From Cyanobium gracile PCC 6307 (lineage in GTDB: Bacteria > Cyanobacteriota > Cyanobacteriia > PCC-6307 > Cyanobiaceae): a DNA stretch of 64,000 nt. The notes under the pieces are model-generated. The model saw nothing but the letters and a program-made list of their open reading frames with translations, did no database searches and was not told the DNA's origin. The stretch's first letter is position 1. Each line of letters starts with the position of its first letter. Shown in pieces: positions 39,584 through 52,161 of this stretch. The DNA is taken from NCBI RefSeq assembly GCF_000316515.1, contig NC_019675.1, positions 1 through 64,000 of the forward strand, written 5' to 3'. The translations under genes and the position numbers were made by a program.

Positions 39584-41222
39584 GCGCCACCGCTTCGGCC
39601 ACCTTGATGCCGTCGATCGCCGCCGAGAGGATGCCGCCGGCATGGCCGGCCCCCTCCCCGGCCGGGAAGAGTCCCGGGGTGTTGAGGCTCTCGAGCTCGG
39701 TGGGGTGGCGCAGCAGGCGCAGGGGTGAGGAGGTGCGGGTCTCGACGCCGGTCAGCAGCGCCCCCGCCATGGCGTACCCCGGGATGCGGCGGGCGAAGGC
39801 CGGCAGGGCCTCCCGGATCGCGTCGAGCACGTAGGCCGGCAGGCAGCCGTCCAGGCTGCCGAAGCGCAGGCCGGGCTGGTACGAACCCACCACCGCCTCC
39901 GGGGGGGACTCCTGGCTGGGCCTGTGCTCCAGAAAATCCTCCAGCCACTGGGCCGGTGCCCGGTAGTCGCCGCCGCCGGCGTCGAAGGCCTGCCGCTCCC
40001 AGTGGCGCTGGAAGGCGATCCCGGCCAGGGCCTCCGCCCCCTCCTGGGCATACGGCGCCAGATCCTCCTGGCTGATGGGCACCACCAGGCCGCTGTTGGC
40101 ATTGCGCTCCCGGCGTGAGTGCTGGCTCATGCCGTTGGTGACGACGCAGCCCTCCTCCGAGGTCGCCCCCACCACCAGGCCGCCGGGACACATGCAGAAG
40201 CTGTAGACGCTGCGGCCGGCGCCGGCCTCCCCGCCGTGATGGACCAGCTTGTATTCCGCCGGCCCGAGCCGCGGATGGCCGGCCGCCTCCCCCCAGCGGG
40301 CCCGGTCGACCAGGGCCTGGGGGTGCTCGATCCGCACCCCGACCGCAAAGGGCTTGGGCTCCATGGCCACACCCAGGCGATGCAGCATCGCGAAGGTGTC
40401 CCGGGCGCTGTGGCCCGGCGCCAGCACCAGGTGGCGGGTGGCGATGCATGTGCCGTCGGCCAGCCGCACGCCCGCCAGGCGCCGCTCGGGGCCGTCCCCC
40501 AGCAGCAGCTCGACCACGTGCTGACCGAAACGGACCTCGCCCCCCAGGGCCTCGATCCGGGCCCGCAGCCCGCGTACCACCGTGGCCAGCTTGAAGGTGC
40601 CGATGTGGGGGTGGTGCAGGGTGAGGATCTCCGGGTCGGCCCCGGCCGCCACCAGTTCCTCCAGCACCTTGCGGATGTAGGTGGGGTTCTCGCTCACCTG
40701 GCTGTAGAGCTTGCCGTCGGAGAAGGTGCCGGCTCCCCCCTCGCCGAACTGGACATTGGAGCCGGGATCGAAGCGGCGGCGGCCCTGCCAGAAGCCGAAG
40801 GTGTCCGCGGTGCGCTCCTTCACCGCCTTGCCGCGCTCCAGCAGCAGCGGCCGCCAGCCCATCTGGGCCAGCAGCAGGGCGGCGAAGTAGCCGCAGGGTC
40901 CGGCGCCCACCACCACCGGGCGCAGCTCCGAGGAGGTCCCCTCGGCCCGGGCCACGGGGCGGTAGCGGCTGTCCGGGGTCGGACGCAGGTGGGGGTCGCC
41001 GGCGAAGCGGCGCAGCAGACGGCGCCTGGCGCCGCCCTCGAGCTCCAGGTCGAGGCAGTACACCAGGGCGATGGCACCGCGCCGCCGGGCATCGACGCTG
41101 CGTTTCACCAGGTGGTGGCCGCGCAGCTCACCGGGGGCGAGCCGCAGCCGGCGGGTGATGGCCGCGTCCAGGTCGGCGGCGCTGTGGTCAAGCGGCAGTT
41201 TCAGCTCGCTGAGGCGCAGCAC
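39543..41222 (-). CDS. FAD-dependent dehydrogenase (COG2509 family)
   Basis: A 559-residue flavoprotein. The first 90 residues form the ferredoxin-like domain typical of this family (LKLPLDHSAADLDAAITRRL), followed by the FAD Rossmann motif VVVGAGPCGYFAALLLAQMG, the family signature GGAGTFSDGKLYSQV and the C-terminal FPAGEGAGHAGGILSAAIDGI. CMCPGG is also characteristic. The substrate is not known for this family; it is widespread in bacteria and plastids. Overlaps pgeF by 41 bases at the 3' end. Confidence 0.88.
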   Translation of the reverse strand: MLRLSELKLPLDHSAADLDAAITRRLRLAPGELRGHHLVKRSVDARRRGAIALVYCLDLELEGGARRRLLRRFAGDPHLRPTPDSRYRPVARAEGTSSELRPVVVGAGPCGYFAALLLAQMGWRPLLLERGKAVKERTADTFGFWQGRRRFDPGSNVQFGEGGAGTFSDGKLYSQVSENPTYIRKVLEELVAAGADPEILTLHHPHIGTFKLATVVRGLRARIEALGGEVRFGQHVVELLLGDGPERRLAGVRLADGTCIATRHLVLAPGHSARDTFAMLHRLGVAMEPKPFAVGVRIEHPQALVDRARWGEAAGHPRLGPAEYKLVHHGGEAGAGRSVYSFCMCPGGLVVGATSEEGCVVTNGMSQHSRRERNANSGLVVPISQEDLAPYAQEGAEALAGIAFQRHWERQAFDAGGGDYRAPAQWLEDFLEHRPSQESPPEAVVGSYQPGLRFGSLDGCLPAYVLDAIREALPAFARRIPGYAMAGALLTGVETRTSSPLRLLRHPTELESLNTPGLFPAGEGAGHAGGILSAAIDGIKVAEAVALSLGTPHRSTAPP

Positions 41223-41331
41223 GGCCGTGGCAGGTGGAGGGCTGCTGGCGTTCTAGGGCACGGCGGGATCGGCGCCATCGGCGCAAAAGGTGCCATGGTG
41301 GAACCTGATCGCGCCTGGGGCCGGATTTCGG

Positions 41332-41487
41332 ATGGGTCTGGCTCACTGTCCCCTCTGCATGGGTCTGGCGGCGCTCTGCGCGGTGCGCTGCGGTGCCCAT
41401 GCCCTGCTGCTCTGGCGTCTCTGGTTCGAGGGGGGCGGGACGCCGGAGGGCCCAGCGCCGGTGCGGCTCCGCCAGGCCGCTTGTTGA
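41332..41487 (+). CDS. Possible small cysteine-rich hydrophobic protein
   Basis: An open frame of 51 codons from the ATG at 41332 with MGLAHCPLCMGLAALCAVRC, a CxxC pair and four cysteines in 20 residues followed by a short hydrophobic helix (GAHALLLWRLWF). It lies in the 286-base gap between the FAD gene and ppsA and runs opposite to both. The CPLC motif and hydrophobicity make it a plausible small redox or membrane protein, but it could be chance in GC-rich DNA. Confidence 0.35.
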   Translation: MGLAHCPLCMGLAALCAVRCGAHALLLWRLWFEGGGTPEGPAPVRLRQAAC

Positions 41488-41508
41488 GGCGAACCGGACC
41501 CCGCCCCG

Positions 41509-43959
<2,451 letters not shown>

Positions 43960-44054
43960 CCCCTTCGCCCTGACTGTCCCAACTCTGGGGCCGCCCTCCC
44001 CTGCCGGCGCCGGGCTGTGATCTTTGGTCGTCGCGCTGGTGCCTGGGCCGGCGC

Positions 44055-44270
44055 TCAGGGTTTGGGGTCGGAATCGGTGGGGGGCGGGCTGGATTCGGGC
44101 AGCAGCTGGGCCAGCAGACCGGCTCCCATCAGGACGGCGCCGAGGGTGAGGGCCAGACCCCGGTTGGCGGCGGCGGGGCCGTCGACCCAGGTGCCGGCGG
44201 CCAGGAAGGCCCCGCCCAGCAGCAGGGTGGGCACCAGCACGATGCCCTTGGCGGTGCGGTTGAGGCTCAT
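44055..44270 (-). CDS. Small two-span membrane protein
   Basis: 71 residues with two hydrophobic helices (IVLVPTLLLGGAFLAAGTWV and LALTLGAVLMGAGLLAQLL) and a charged C-terminal tail. No family recognised; likely inner or thylakoid membrane. Its ATG overlaps the stop of the SNase-like gene by 4 bases, so it is coupled to it. Small size lowers certainty. Confidence 0.6.
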   Translation of the reverse strand: MSLNRTAKGIVLVPTLLLGGAFLAAGTWVDGPAAANRGLALTLGAVLMGAGLLAQLLPESSPPPTDSDPKP

Positions 44271-44623
44271 GGGCAGGCCTCCGGCCGGGCGAGGCCGGCA
44301 CCGATCAGCCCGTCGGCGATGTCGTCGCCGCCGGCCAGCAGGCTCACCCGGGCCAGCAGGGTGCCGTCCCGCTGGCCCATGGGGCGGAGATTCACCTTGG
44401 TGCGGCGGGGCAGGGCCTGGCGGAGCCAGCTGATCGCCTCGCTCTCCTGGCCTGGCGCCAGTTCCATGCAGGCCAGTTCCACGGGGTAGCTGCGGTTGCC
44501 ATCACCCACCTGGAGCAGGGTGCCGCTGCGCACCTGGAACACCTCCGCAGCAGCCGCAGCACCCGGAAAGGCGATTACCAGGGCCAGCAGGAGCGCGAGG
44601 AGGTTCAGAGTTTGGCGCCGCAA
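44267..44623 (-). CDS. Exported staphylococcal-nuclease-like protein
   Basis: About 118 residues: signal peptide ([21 protein letters not shown], cleavage after AAA) and a short OB-fold domain of the thermonuclease (SNase) type, with [29 protein letters not shown] and [32 protein letters not shown], ending GLARPEACP. The usual catalytic Arg after the RLxGI strand is replaced by MEL here, so nuclease activity is doubtful; it may be a binding domain. The TTG at 44623 gives a good signal peptide start and overlaps the ilvB end by 19 bases. Confidence 0.7.
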   Translation of the reverse strand: MRRQTLNLLALLLALVIAFPGAAAAAEVFQVRSGTLLQVGDGNRSYPVELACMELAPGQESEAISWLRQALPRRTKVNLRPMGQRDGTLLARVSLLAGGDDIADGLIGAGLARPEACP

Positions 44624-46611
44624 CTGGGACAGAACAGGTGGGCACTGGCGGTGGTGCTGCCGCAGGCGTTGCATTGGCGGATGGTGTCGATGGCCAGCTC
44701 GGGATGGCTGGGCAGGCCCACCATCTGGGCGTTGCTGGCGCCGGGGGGCACCATCGGATAGCAGTTTTCGTTGCGGCGCACGCGCACATCGACGAACACC
44801 GGACCCGGATGGGCCAGGGCCTCCGCCAGACCGGACCGCAGCTGGGCCCGGTCGGTGATGCCGATGCCCTTGACGCCGAAGGCTTCGGCCAGGGCGGGGA
44901 AATCGGGCATGCCGCCGGTCATCTCCGAACTGGAGTAGCGCTCCTCGTAGAAGCTCTCCTGCCACTGGCGCACCATCCCCTGCCAGCCGTTGTTGAGCAC
45001 CACCACCTTCACCGGCAGCTGGTACTGGCTGAGGGTGCCCAGCTCCTGGATGTTCATCAGGATGCTGGCGTCGCCCGCCACGCAGATCACCGTCTCGTCG
45101 GGGAAGGCGGTCTGGACGCCCATGGCGGCGGGCATGCCGAAGCCCATGGTGCCCAGGCCGGCGCTGCTGATCCAGCGGCGGGGTCCGTTGCGCAGGAACT
45201 GGGCCGCCCACATCTGGTGCTGGCCCACATCGGTGGTGAAGAAGGCCTCGGAGGCCAGCTCCCGCAGGGCGATCACCGCCTCCTGCGGCGCGATCTCGCC
45301 GGTGGGCTGGGGGATCACCAGGGGGTAGTGGTGCTTCCAGGTGTCGATACGCTCCAGCCAGGCGTCGGTGCGGCGGTTGGAGCCCTCGCCCACCGAGGCC
45401 TGCAGCAGGGCCTCCAGGGCCTGCTTGACGTCGGAGACGACGGGCACCTCGGGCACCCGGTTCTTGCCCACCTCGGCCGCATCGATGTCGATGTGGATCA
45501 CCTGGGCCCGGGGGGCGAAGCTGTCGAGACGGCCGGTGACCCGGTCATCGAAGCGGGCCCCGACGGCGATCAGCAGGTCGCACTCGGTGACGGCGAAGTT
45601 GGCGTAGGCGGTGCCGTGCATGCCGAGCATGCCGACGGAAAGGGGGTGGTTTTCGTCGAAGGCCCCCTTGCCCATCAAGGTGGTGGTGACGGGCAGGCGG
45701 AACCGTTCCGCCAGCTGATGCACTTCGCCATGGGCGTCGGAGGCGATGGCGCCGCCCCCCACGTAGAGGAGGGGACGCCGGGCCTGGCGGATCAGGGCCA
45801 GGGCGGCACCGATCGCCTCCGGTCTGGGGGCCGGCGAACGCTTGAAGCCGGAGGGGACCGCCGATCCCGGGGCCACCGGGGTGTAGTCGAACTCCTCGGC
45901 GCCCACATCCTTGGGCACGTCGATCAGCACCGGCCCGGGCCGACCGCTGGCGGCGATCAGGAAGGCTTCGGCCACGATGCGGCCGATGTCGGCGGGGTCG
46001 CGGACGACCCAGGAGTGCTTCACGATCGGCAGGGTGATGCCGAAGATGTCGGTTTCCTGGAAGGCATCGGTGCCGATGGCGGCCCGGGGCACCTGGCCGG
46101 TGATGACCACCATCGGCACCGAGTCCATCTGGGCCGTGGCGATGCCGGTGACCAGGTTGGTGGCGCCGGGGCCGGAGGTGCCGAAGCAAACGCCCACCCG
46201 GCCGGTGGCGCGGGCGTAGGCGTCGGCGGCGTGGGTGCCGCCCTGCTCGTGGCGCACCAGGATGTGCTGCAGCCAGCCCCGGGCCTCCGCCTTGTGGAGC
46301 TCGTCGTAGATGGGAAGGATGGCGCCGCCCGGGTAGCCAAAGATGTGGCGCACGCCATGGCGGTGCAGGGCATCCATCAGGGCGTAGGCCCCGCTCACCC
46401 GCAACGGCGCTGACGACGGAGCCGAGGCCACAGGACTGGAAACAGTGGGGCTGCTGGTCCCGGCGGCGGCGATGGCGGAGGGAAGGGGCGTGAGCGTCAC
46501 GGCGGCGGCTGGGGTCGGGCGAAGGGAGGGAGTCGTCAGGGTGGGAGAGCGGTCGGCCCGGGAGCCAGGCGTCCGGGCAGGGGTCTCGGAACCATCAGCG
46601 GAAGACACCAA
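44605..46611 (-). CDS. ilvB: Acetolactate synthase large subunit with C-terminal zinc-ribbon-like tail
   Basis: ThDP enzyme making acetolactate and acetohydroxybutyrate for valine, leucine and isoleucine. The roughly 668-residue product has a 70-residue low-complexity leader, then [52 protein letters not shown] with the catalytic Glu region, and the ThDP site [17 protein letters not shown]. After the normal ending [15 protein letters not shown] is an extra 25 residues with CNAC...CPSC (two CxxC pairs 10 residues apart), a zinc-ribbon pattern. The TTG at 46611 is chosen; GTG at 46608 is equally possible. It overlaps the M23 gene end by 17 bases. Confidence 0.94.
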   Translation of the reverse strand: MVSSADGSETPARTPGSRADRSPTLTTPSLRPTPAAAVTLTPLPSAIAAAGTSSPTVSSPVASAPSSAPLRVSGAYALMDALHRHGVRHIFGYPGGAILPIYDELHKAEARGWLQHILVRHEQGGTHAADAYARATGRVGVCFGTSGPGATNLVTGIATAQMDSVPMVVITGQVPRAAIGTDAFQETDIFGITLPIVKHSWVVRDPADIGRIVAEAFLIAASGRPGPVLIDVPKDVGAEEFDYTPVAPGSAVPSGFKRSPAPRPEAIGAALALIRQARRPLLYVGGGAIASDAHGEVHQLAERFRLPVTTTLMGKGAFDENHPLSVGMLGMHGTAYANFAVTECDLLIAVGARFDDRVTGRLDSFAPRAQVIHIDIDAAEVGKNRVPEVPVVSDVKQALEALLQASVGEGSNRRTDAWLERIDTWKHHYPLVIPQPTGEIAPQEAVIALRELASEAFFTTDVGQHQMWAAQFLRNGPRRWISSAGLGTMGFGMPAAMGVQTAFPDETVICVAGDASILMNIQELGTLSQYQLPVKVVVLNNGWQGMVRQWQESFYEERYSSSEMTGGMPDFPALAEAFGVKGIGITDRAQLRSGLAEALAHPGPVFVDVRVRRNENCYPMVPPGASNAQMVGLPSHPELAIDTIRQCNACGSTTASAHLFCPSCGAKL

Positions 46612-47209
46612 GGTTAGGTCGCTGGAGGGGGTTTGGGTTGCGCTGACGGCGGCTCTCCGCCATGGCCCGCAACACTCGGGCCGGATCCATCCAGGCGCCC
46701 CGATAACGCATGCCCCAGTGGAGGTGGGGGCCGGTGGTGCTGCCCGTGAGGCCCACATGGCCGATCACCTGGCCGGTGGCCACCCGCTGTCCCTCCCGCA
46801 GCAGGATGCCGCCGCTGCGGTAGACGCCGTTGCCGGCCTGTCCTCCGAGGTGACAGTAGATGTGCTCGTAGCTGCCGGAGCGGATCACCAGCCCGTTGCC
46901 GCAGCCGCCGTCGACGATCACCTCGCTCACCGTTCCCGCCCACCAGCTGCGGATCGGCGAGCCCAGGGGCGCGGCGATGTCGATGCCGTAGTGGGGTCGG
47001 ACGTCGCCGCTGAGGGGGTGGGAGCGCATGCCGAAGCCGCTGGTGTAGCCCGCGAAGCTCGCCACCGGAAACACTCCCCTGGCCCACAGGCTGGCGTTGC
47101 GGGCCTCGGCGGGCAGGGCCTGGCTGCTCAGCCCCAGGGTGGCGGCGATCACCAGCGAACGGCTCCGCAGGCCGGGACGCCTGGGGCGCTCAGAGCAGTC
47201 CAAGAGCAT
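46595..47209 (-). CDS. M23-family peptidoglycan endopeptidase (LytM-like)
   Basis: A 204-residue exported protein with a signal peptide at the start ([21 protein letters not shown]) and a LytM domain. The zinc motif appears as [18 protein letters not shown] (HxxxD) and the second as [10 protein letters not shown] (HxH), so it is likely an active metallo-endopeptidase cutting peptide cross-links. The ATG at 47209 lies inside the hemH 3' end (20-base overlap). Length is short for the family, with no coiled coil, so it is a stand-alone catalytic domain. Confidence 0.88.
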   Translation of the reverse strand: MLLDCSERPRRPGLRSRSLVIAATLGLSSQALPAEARNASLWARGVFPVASFAGYTSGFGMRSHPLSGDVRPHYGIDIAAPLGSPIRSWWAGTVSEVIVDGGCGNGLVIRSGSYEHIYCHLGGQAGNGVYRSGGILLREGQRVATGQVIGHVGLTGSTTGPHLHWGMRYRGAWMDPARVLRAMAESRRQRNPNPLQRPNLGVFR

Positions 47210-48365
47210 GCAGCGGGCCGTGACCGGTGAGCAATTCCAGCAGAAAAGCGGAGAATCCGACCATGGCCAGCCGGCCATTCCAGACCTCGGAGCTGTTGTT
47301 CCAGCCCCAGGCCCACTTGTCCTGGGGATAGAGCTTGACCTTCTTGGGCAGCTGGGCCGCCATGTCGAGGTTCACCTCCGGGCCCGCCATGGCTTCCTGC
47401 ACCAGGTCGGCGAGTCCCTGGATGAAGGTGGGGTCGGTGTCGAGGGCCGGCACCCGGCGGAAGTGGCTGACGCCGGCCTCGGTGGCGATCTCCCGGTACT
47501 CGATGTCGATCTCCTCGAGCGTCTCGATGTGTTCGCTGACGAAGCTGATCGGCACCACCACCAGCTCCTGGACACCCTGCTCCCCGAGCTCCCGCAGGGC
47601 ATCCTCGGTGTAGGGCTTGAGCCACTCCACCGGCCCCACCCGGCTCTGGTAGGCGAGGGTGGAGGGGTTGGGGTGGCCCAGCAGCTGGGCGAGCCGATCC
47701 ATCACCAGCGCGGCGCAGGCCTCGATCTCCTTCTGGTAGGGGTCGCCAGCCTCCTCCACGTAGCTCTTAGGCACCCCGTGGGCACTGAAGAAGATGTGGG
47801 CCGACTCCGGGGCTTCGCAGTTGCGGATCTCACGGGCGATCAGCCCGGCCATGGCATTGATGTAGCCGGGATGGTCGTACCAGCTGCGGATGCAGCGGAT
47901 CGGCAGGCGGCGGAAGGCCGGGTCGGCCTGGCGGAGGCGCTGCAGCTCCCGGAAGCTGGAGCCGCTGGTGCTGATCGAGAAGTGGGGATAGAGCGGCAGC
48001 ACCACCACCTCCTCCACCCCATCGGCCTTGATGTCGCCCACCGCGGATTCGGTGAAGGGGTGCCAGTAGCGCATCGCCACGTAGCTGGTGGCGTCCACCC
48101 CCTCCTGGCGCAGGCGGCTCTGCAGCTCCCTGGCCTGCTGCTCGGTGATGCGGCGCAGGGGGGAGCCGCCGCCGATGGAGCGGTAGGCCTCCTTCGACTT
48201 GCCGCTGCGCAGGGTGCTGATCAGCCAGGCCAGGGGTTTCTGCAGTGCCGGCGTGGGCAGGCGGATGATCTCCGGATCGGAGAAGAGGTTGTAGAGGAAT
48301 GGCCCGACGTCCTCGATCCGCTCCGGACCGCCGAGGTTCAGCAGCAGCACGCCGACCCTGGCCAT
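47190..48365 (-). CDS. hemH: Ferrochelatase with C-terminal chlorophyll-binding helix
   Basis: Inserts iron into protoporphyrin IX in heme synthesis. 391 residues: catalytic domain with [37 protein letters not shown] (active His), and [16 protein letters not shown], then a linker and a single CAB/HLIP-type membrane helix ([28 protein letters not shown]) that can bind chlorophyll, the cyanobacterial and plastid form. The ATG at 48365 gives the standard start. A C-rich, G4-forming tract lies 160 bases upstream on the coding strand. It is followed by the M23 gene. Confidence 0.97.
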   Translation of the reverse strand: MARVGVLLLNLGGPERIEDVGPFLYNLFSDPEIIRLPTPALQKPLAWLISTLRSGKSKEAYRSIGGGSPLRRITEQQARELQSRLRQEGVDATSYVAMRYWHPFTESAVGDIKADGVEEVVVLPLYPHFSISTSGSSFRELQRLRQADPAFRRLPIRCIRSWYDHPGYINAMAGLIAREIRNCEAPESAHIFFSAHGVPKSYVEEAGDPYQKEIEACAALVMDRLAQLLGHPNPSTLAYQSRVGPVEWLKPYTEDALRELGEQGVQELVVVPISFVSEHIETLEEIDIEYREIATEAGVSHFRRVPALDTDPTFIQGLADLVQEAMAGPEVNLDMAAQLPKKVKLYPQDKWAWGWNNSSEVWNGRLAMVGFSAFLLELLTGHGPLHALGLL

Positions 48366-48520
48366 GCCTTCGATCAGAAAGGCAGAGCGTAACCCCGCCT
48401 CCCCACCGGCGGCTGCCCGGCAGGTCAGCATGGCCCTCCCTGGCGGCGCCGGGACGGCAGGGGTAGCGTCCGGCCCAGCTCCCCGATCGCCCCGCCATCC
48501 CCCCGGCCGCCCCGCCACCG

Positions 48521-48542
48521 CCCGCCCCGCCACCTCCCGCCC
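48521..48542 (-). promoter_or_regulatory. G-quadruplex motif upstream of hemH
   Basis: On the minus strand four G-triplets (GGG C GGG, a 7-base loop, GGG GC GGG) satisfy the classical G4 rule. It sits inside a longer C-rich tract at 48480-48565 in the divergent region between hemH and the recombinase gene, about 155 bases before the hemH start. Confidence 0.35.
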
Positions 48543-48568
48543 TGCCGCTGCCCGCCCCGCCCGATCGG

Positions 48569-49834
48569 GTGGCAGCTGATCTGGCAGAACTGGTGCGGGA
48601 GCAGAACCGGCAGCTGGCGGCCTCGGGCACAGGCCTGCGGCTGGAGATCCGCCAGCAGCGGCTCGGTCTGCGGGGGCCCCTGCCCTGTGCGAAGGGCACG
48701 GCGGCGCGGCCGGTGCAGCGGATCAGCCTGGGCCTGCCGGCGACCCCGGAGGGGGTGGCCGCCGCCCTCGAGCAGCTGGCCCGGGTGCGGGAGGCGGTCG
48801 AGCGGGGCCGCTTCTCCTGGGAGCAATGGCGCCGCCGGGCGGCCGCTCCAGCGCCGGCCCCGCCCGCCGTGCCCCTGGGGCCGCCATCCCGCGCTCCGGC
48901 GCCCCCAGCGGCGGGCTTCCCCGCCGAGGCCGCTGGGCTCACGCCGCTGCTGGCCGGCTTCGAGGCCGCCTTCTTCGCCGATCCCCGCCGCCGCCGCCGG
49001 CCCGCCGGCAGCCGCAGCACCTGGAGCGGCGCCTACCGGCCCTACCTGCGGCGGCTGGCGGCGGTGGCCGCCGCGTCGGCTGAGGTGCCGGCGACCATTG
49101 ATCTGCCCCTGCTGGAGCGGGTGCTGGAGACCTACCCCCTGGCCAGCCGCAGCCGCCAGCAGTGCGGTCTCGCCCTGGGGGCCCTGGCCCGCCACCTGGC
49201 GCTCCCCCTGCCGGCCGACTGGAGCGAGCGCAGCGGCGGCTACGGCCTGCATGTGGCCCGGTTCCGGGGCCTGCCCAGCGATGCGCGCATCCTGGAGCTG
49301 GTGGCGGCCATCCCCAACCCCCGCTGGCGCCTGGCCTACGGGCTGATGGCCACCTACGGCCTGCGCAACCACGAGGTGTTCTTCTGCGATCTCTCCGCCC
49401 TGGCGCCGGGGGGCGACCGGGTGCTGCGGGTGCTGCCCACCAGCAAGACCGGGGAGCACCAGGTGTGGCCGTTCCAGCCCGACTGGGTGGAGCGCTTCGG
49501 CCTGGAGGGCCTGGGGGAGGGCGGCGCCGAGCTGCCCCGGGTCTGCACCGACCTGCGCCGCACCACCCTGCAGCAGGTGGGCCGGCGGGTGGCGGAGCAG
49601 TTCCACCGCTACGGGCTGCCGATCACCCCCTACGACCTGCGCCACGCCTGGGCCGTGCGCACGATCCACATCGGCCTGCCCGACACGGTGGCGGCCCGGA
49701 TGATGGGCCACTCGGTGGCGATCCACACCCGCACGTACCACCACTGGATCACCCGCCGGGACCAGCAGCAGGCCGTCGACACGGCCCTGGCCCGGCTCCG
49801 CCAGAGTGCCCCAAACGGACACCGCTCCCCATGA
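48569..49834 (+). CDS. Tyrosine recombinase / phage-integrase family protein
   Basis: A 421-residue site-specific recombinase. The catalytic domain has the Arg in [10 protein letters not shown], the HxxR motif in [10 protein letters not shown], a His in ARMMGHS and the probable nucleophile Tyr in RTYHHW. The N-terminal half (about 1-190) is Arg/Pro-rich with a putative SAM-like core-binding region. Codon use matches the neighbours, and the stop overlaps the cobO start (ATGA), so it looks like a resident gene rather than a recently arrived element; no transposase, repeats or tRNA are beside it. The GTG start at 48569 is uncertain. It may be a chromosomal Xer-like or regulatory recombinase. Confidence 0.85.
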   Translation: MAADLAELVREQNRQLAASGTGLRLEIRQQRLGLRGPLPCAKGTAARPVQRISLGLPATPEGVAAALEQLARVREAVERGRFSWEQWRRRAAAPAPAPPAVPLGPPSRAPAPPAAGFPAEAAGLTPLLAGFEAAFFADPRRRRRPAGSRSTWSGAYRPYLRRLAAVAAASAEVPATIDLPLLERVLETYPLASRSRQQCGLALGALARHLALPLPADWSERSGGYGLHVARFRGLPSDARILELVAAIPNPRWRLAYGLMATYGLRNHEVFFCDLSALAPGGDRVLRVLPTSKTGEHQVWPFQPDWVERFGLEGLGEGGAELPRVCTDLRRTTLQQVGRRVAEQFHRYGLPITPYDLRHAWAVRTIHIGLPDTVAARMMGHSVAIHTRTYHHWITRRDQQQAVDTALARLRQSAPNGHRSP

Positions 49835-50535
49835 CGGCGAACGCCTCCACCCCCTCTCCCGCCGTGGCGGACGCCACCCGGGCCCTGGATCGCCAGGCCG
49901 AGGAGCTGGGCCCGGGGGGCGACCTGGCCCCTGAGGTGGACCAGGAGGCCTACCGCCGCCGCATGCAGCGCCGCCGTGAGGTGCAGCAGCAGCGGGTGGG
50001 CGAGCGGAACCTGGAGAAGGGGCTGGTGCTCGTCTTCACCGGCGAGGGCAAGGGCAAGACCACGGCGGCCCTGGGCCTGGTGCTGCGCACCCTGGGCCAC
50101 GGTGGCAAGGTGGCGGTGGTGCAGTTCATCAAGGGCGGCTGGCAGCCCGGGGAGGCCCGGGCCCTGGAGCGCTTCGGCGACGACCTCCACTGGCATGCCC
50201 TGGGGGAGGGCTTCACCTGGGAGACCCAGGACCGGGAGCGCGACCGCCAGTTGGTGCGCAGCGCCTGGGAGCGCTCCTGCGCCTACCTCGCCGACGGCGA
50301 GCGCAAGCTGGTGGTGCTCGATGAGATCAACGTGGCCCTCAAGCTGGGCTACCTCGACCCGGAGCAGGTGCTGGGGGGCCTGGCCCTGCGGCCGCCCCTC
50401 ACCCATGTGGCCCTCACCGGCCGCGGCGCCCCGCCGGCCCTGCTGGAGCGTGCCGATCTGGTCACGGAGATGAAGGTGGTGCGCCACCCGTTCCGGGAGC
50501 AGGGGGTGAAGGCCCAGGCGGGCATCGAGTACTGA
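49831..50535 (+). CDS. cobO: Cob(I)alamin adenosyltransferase (CobO-type)
   Basis: Transfers the adenosyl group of ATP to corrinoid cobalt, completing adenosylcobalamin synthesis. 234 residues with an N-terminal polar leader, then the P-loop [29 protein letters not shown] and the D-E pair in [16 protein letters not shown] followed by LTGRGAP, which are diagnostic of CobA/CobO enzymes. Its ATG overlaps the recombinase stop by 4 bases. It is the only corrinoid gene in the window. Confidence 0.94.
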   Translation: MTANASTPSPAVADATRALDRQAEELGPGGDLAPEVDQEAYRRRMQRRREVQQQRVGERNLEKGLVLVFTGEGKGKTTAALGLVLRTLGHGGKVAVVQFIKGGWQPGEARALERFGDDLHWHALGEGFTWETQDRERDRQLVRSAWERSCAYLADGERKLVVLDEINVALKLGYLDPEQVLGGLALRPPLTHVALTGRGAPPALLERADLVTEMKVVRHPFREQGVKAQAGIEY

Positions 50536-50559
50536 AGCCGTCGTCCCGGAGCGCGGGGG

Positions 50560-50772
50560 TCAGTCCAGGTCGGCCCGCAGCCGGGCCAGGCTGCAGACGA
50601 GCACCGACAGGCCGCTGACCAGCAGGGCCCGGTGCACCTCCGGCTCGCCCCAGAACCCCGGGCTGGTGCTGGCCCGGTCCAGGGCCGAGAGCGTGAGCCG
50701 GGCCATCACGTCACTGCCGCGGGGGCTGCGGGGGCCTCGGGGGCCGGGACATCCGGGCGGGTCGACGGCCAT
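50560..50772 (-). CDS. Small hypothetical protein
   Basis: 70 residues with a Pro/Gly-rich start and a single moderate hydrophobic stretch ([19 protein letters not shown]). It is 100 bases from pyrH and runs the other way. No family known to me. Compact and with a normal reading frame, but short proteins in GC-rich DNA can be spurious, so certainty is limited. Confidence 0.4.
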   Translation of the reverse strand: MAVDPPGCPGPRGPRSPRGSDVMARLTLSALDRASTSPGFWGEPEVHRALLVSGLSVLVCSLARLRADLD

Positions 50773-50872
50773 GGCGGTGCTCCTTTGCGGCAGTGAAGCG
50801 GCTGTCGCCGGCGCCGGCAACCTGGTGGCGGCGCGGGAGGGGTTGCTACTGTTCGGCCGATCGCACGAGTCG

Positions 50873-51592
50873 ATGGCCTACAGGCGCGTTCTCCTCAAAC
50901 TCAGCGGTGAAGCGCTGATGGGTGACCAGGGCTATGGGATCGATCCCGCCATCGTTCAATCGATCGCCAAGGATGTGGTCGAGGTGGTCTCCGGCGGCAC
51001 CCAGCTGGCGATCGTCGTCGGCGGCGGCAACATCTTCCGGGGCCTGAAGGGCTCGGCGGCGGGCATGGACCGGGCCACGGCCGACTACGTCGGCATGCTG
51101 GCGACCGTGATGAACGCCATCACCCTGCAGGACGGCCTGGAGCGGGTCGGGGTGCCCACCCGCGTCCAGAGCGCCATCTCCATGCAGGAGGTGGCCGAGC
51201 CCTACATCCGCCGCCGGGCCATCCGCCATCTTGAGAAGGGAAGGGTGGTGATCTTCGGCGCCGGCTGCGGCAACCCTTTCTTCACCACCGACACCACCGC
51301 CGCCCTGCGGGCGGCGGAGATCAACGCCGACGTGATCTTCAAGGCCACCAAGGTGGACGGGGTCTACGACAAGGATCCCGCCAAGCACAGCGACGCGGTC
51401 CGCTACGAGACCCTCACCTTTCTCGACGTGCTGAGCGGCGAGCTGGAGGTGATGGACAGCACCGCCATCGCCCTGTGCAAGGACAACGCGATTCCGATCG
51501 TGGTCTTCGACCTGTTCGGATCGGGCAACATCGGGCGGGCGGTCGCCGGTGAGCCCATCGGCACCAGCATCGTGCCGGCGCCCCCCCGCTGA
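50873..51592 (+). CDS. pyrH: UMP kinase
   Basis: Phosphorylates UMP to UDP; a hexameric enzyme of the amino-acid-kinase fold. 239 residues with [48 protein letters not shown] and [18 protein letters not shown], all typical. The ATG at 50873 starts the standard [13 protein letters not shown]. It is followed 29 bases later by frr; the pyrH-frr order is widely conserved. Confidence 0.98.
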   Translation: MAYRRVLLKLSGEALMGDQGYGIDPAIVQSIAKDVVEVVSGGTQLAIVVGGGNIFRGLKGSAAGMDRATADYVGMLATVMNAITLQDGLERVGVPTRVQSAISMQEVAEPYIRRRAIRHLEKGRVVIFGAGCGNPFFTTDTTAALRAAEINADVIFKATKVDGVYDKDPAKHSDAVRYETLTFLDVLSGELEVMDSTAIALCKDNAIPIVVFDLFGSGNIGRAVAGEPIGTSIVPAPPR

Positions 51593-51621
51593 CGTCCCCT
51601 CCCCACCACCCTTCCCCTGCC

Positions 51622-52161
51622 ATGGATCTCGAAGCCAGCATGCGCAAGTCGGTGGAAGCCACCCAGCGCACCTTCAACACCATCCGCACCGGTCGGGCCA
51701 ACCCCTCCCTGCTCGACAAGCTGACCGTCGAGTACTACGGCTCCGAAACGCCCCTCAAGTCGCTGGCGACGATCTCCACCCCCGACGCCCAGACGATCCA
51801 GATCCAGCCCTTCGACAAGGGCTCGATGGCCCTGATCGAGAAGGCCATCGCCATGAGCGATCTGGGCCTCACCCCCAACAACGACGGCCGGGTGATCCGC
51901 ATCAACATCCCGCCCCTCACCGAGGACCGCCGCAAGGAGCTCTGCAAGCTCGCCGCCAAGTACGCCGAGGAGGGCAAGGTGGGCCTGCGCAACCTGCGGC
52001 GCGAGGGCATCGAGCGGATCAAGAAGCAGGAGAAGGACGGCGAATTCTCCGAGGACCAGAGCCATGACGAGCAGGAGAAGGTCCAGAAGCTGACCGATCG
52101 CTACATCGCCGAGCTGGAGAAGCACCTGGCGGAGAAGGAAGCCGACATCCTCAAGGTGTGA
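51622..52161 (+). CDS. frr: Ribosome recycling factor
   Basis: RRF with EF-G splits post-termination ribosomes. The 179-residue product is a three-helix bundle with a small beta domain: [50 protein letters not shown], and [17 protein letters not shown] are textbook. Its stop overlaps the GTG start of the next gene (GTGTGA). Confidence 0.98.
   Translation: MDLEASMRKSVEATQRTFNTIRTGRANPSLLDKLTVEYYGSETPLKSLATISTPDAQTIQIQPFDKGSMALIEKAIAMSDLGLTPNNDGRVIRINIPPLTEDRRKELCKLAAKYAEEGKVGLRNLRREGIERIKKQEKDGEFSEDQSHDEQEKVQKLTDRYIAELEKHLAEKEADILKV

Noticed and set aside
48569-49834. Integrative element or prophage around the tyrosine recombinase
   Set aside because: Neighbours are housekeeping genes, composition is unchanged, and no tRNA, direct repeat or phage gene is beside it.
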